Shown: in pieces, positions 4,918 through 5,092 of the stretch | Position numbering within the stretch: the first letter of the stretch is position 1 | Layout of the letters: every line of letters starts with the position of its first letter | The notes under the pieces: model-generated | Seen by the model: the letters and a program-made list of their open reading frames with translations, nothing else | What the model was told of the DNA's origin: nothing | The model's database searches: none | Made by a program: the position numbers and the translations under genes | Assembly: GCA_021300055.1 (NCBI GenBank) | Contig: JAJTHU010000294.1 | Location: forward strand, 1-5,092 | Length of the DNA stretch: 5,092 nt | Source of the DNA: Nitrosomonadaceae bacterium | GTDB lineage: Bacteria; Pseudomonadota; Gammaproteobacteria; Burkholderiales; Usitatibacteraceae | Direction: 5' to 3'

Positions 4918-5092
4918 ATGAAACTAAACGACCTCATCGATACCCTCCCATACGGCGACGCCCCCGAAGCCGCCAAACCCGCGCAAGAGTGGCTAGACCA
5001 TCACGGCGGCAAATTTGGCCTCTACATCAACGGCAAGTGGCGCGACCCGTCATCGGAAGAGTGGTTTGATTCGGTCAACCCTGCCAACAACA
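4918..5092 (+). CDS. Aldehyde dehydrogenase family protein, 5' part (3' end outside window)
   Basis: Only the first 58 codons are present. After an N-terminal stretch of about 30 residues (MKLNDLIDTLPYG...) comes FGLYINGKWRDP (33-44) and then FDSVNPANN (50-58), the characteristic N-terminal blocks of NAD(P)-dependent aldehyde dehydrogenases (family pattern: hydrophobic-INGxW, then a F-x-x-x-NPA segment). The catalytic Cys and Glu lie beyond the window, so activity cannot be judged. The ATG at 4918 has a weak purine-rich region ahead (GAGAC, 4900-4904). The gene lies 158 bases after deoC in the same direction, separated by a repeat hairpin. Acetaldehyde from the DeoC reaction is the likely substrate, by context only. 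Confidence 0.82.
   Translation, partial: MKLNDLIDTLPYGDAPEAAKPAQEWLDHHGGKFGLYINGKWRDPSSEEWFDSVNPANN

Noticed and set aside
1..5092. CRISPR array, defence island, prophage or transposon
   Set aside because: No direct repeat series with spacers, no transposase, integrase or phage gene is present; the genes are ordinary chromosomal ones.

Overview
The window looks like a chromosomal segment of a proteobacterium, most likely a betaproteobacterium (Burkholderiales or a near relative). The support is the RecA sequence (a DENKTKALAAAL-type N-terminus and an Ala/Gly-rich plus acidic tail), a CTGT-N8-ACAG LexA operator of the beta/gammaproteobacterial type, the cinA-recA-recX gene order, and a CATTCCCG/CGGGAATG inverted repeat of a kind scattered through betaproteobacterial genomes. 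The species cannot be fixed from the sequence alone. Codon use looks even across the genes, and I see no insertion sequence, phage gene, CRISPR array, tRNA or rRNA.

Layout, left to right, all on + unless noted. The 3' part of a GNAT acetyltransferase gene (1-398) is cut by the window edge. A stand-alone CinA C-terminal domain / PncC-type NMN amidohydrolase gene follows (506-1000). The 351-base gap 1001-1351 holds a possible cinA terminator, a perfect LexA box with a degenerate second box beside it, and an unusually long, hairpin-rich recA leader. recA (1352-2422) is followed by a 253-base gap with an extra hairpin and a strong intrinsic terminator, then recX (2676-3248). A short minus-strand reading frame (3257-3430) faces recX tail to tail and could encode a 57-residue membrane or exported peptide. 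The 327 bases 3431-3757 hold no recognisable gene but carry the likely deoC promoter. deoC (3758-4759) encodes a long-form deoxyribose-phosphate aldolase. A 66-base repeat hairpin (4822-4887) lies between it and the start of an aldehyde dehydrogenase gene (4918 to the window end).

Two functional groups can be read. The first is DNA repair: recA under LexA control, RecX as modulator of RecA filaments expressed probably by read-through of the terminator, and PncC, which would recycle the NMN released by NAD-dependent DNA ligase. The second is deoxynucleoside catabolism: DeoC splits deoxyribose 5-phosphate into glyceraldehyde 3-phosphate and acetaldehyde, and the adjacent aldehyde dehydrogenase is a natural candidate for oxidising the acetaldehyde.

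I did not find a clearly new multi-gene system. The points most worth checking are the structured recA leader, the paired LexA sites, the small minus-strand gene and the intergenic repeat hairpin.
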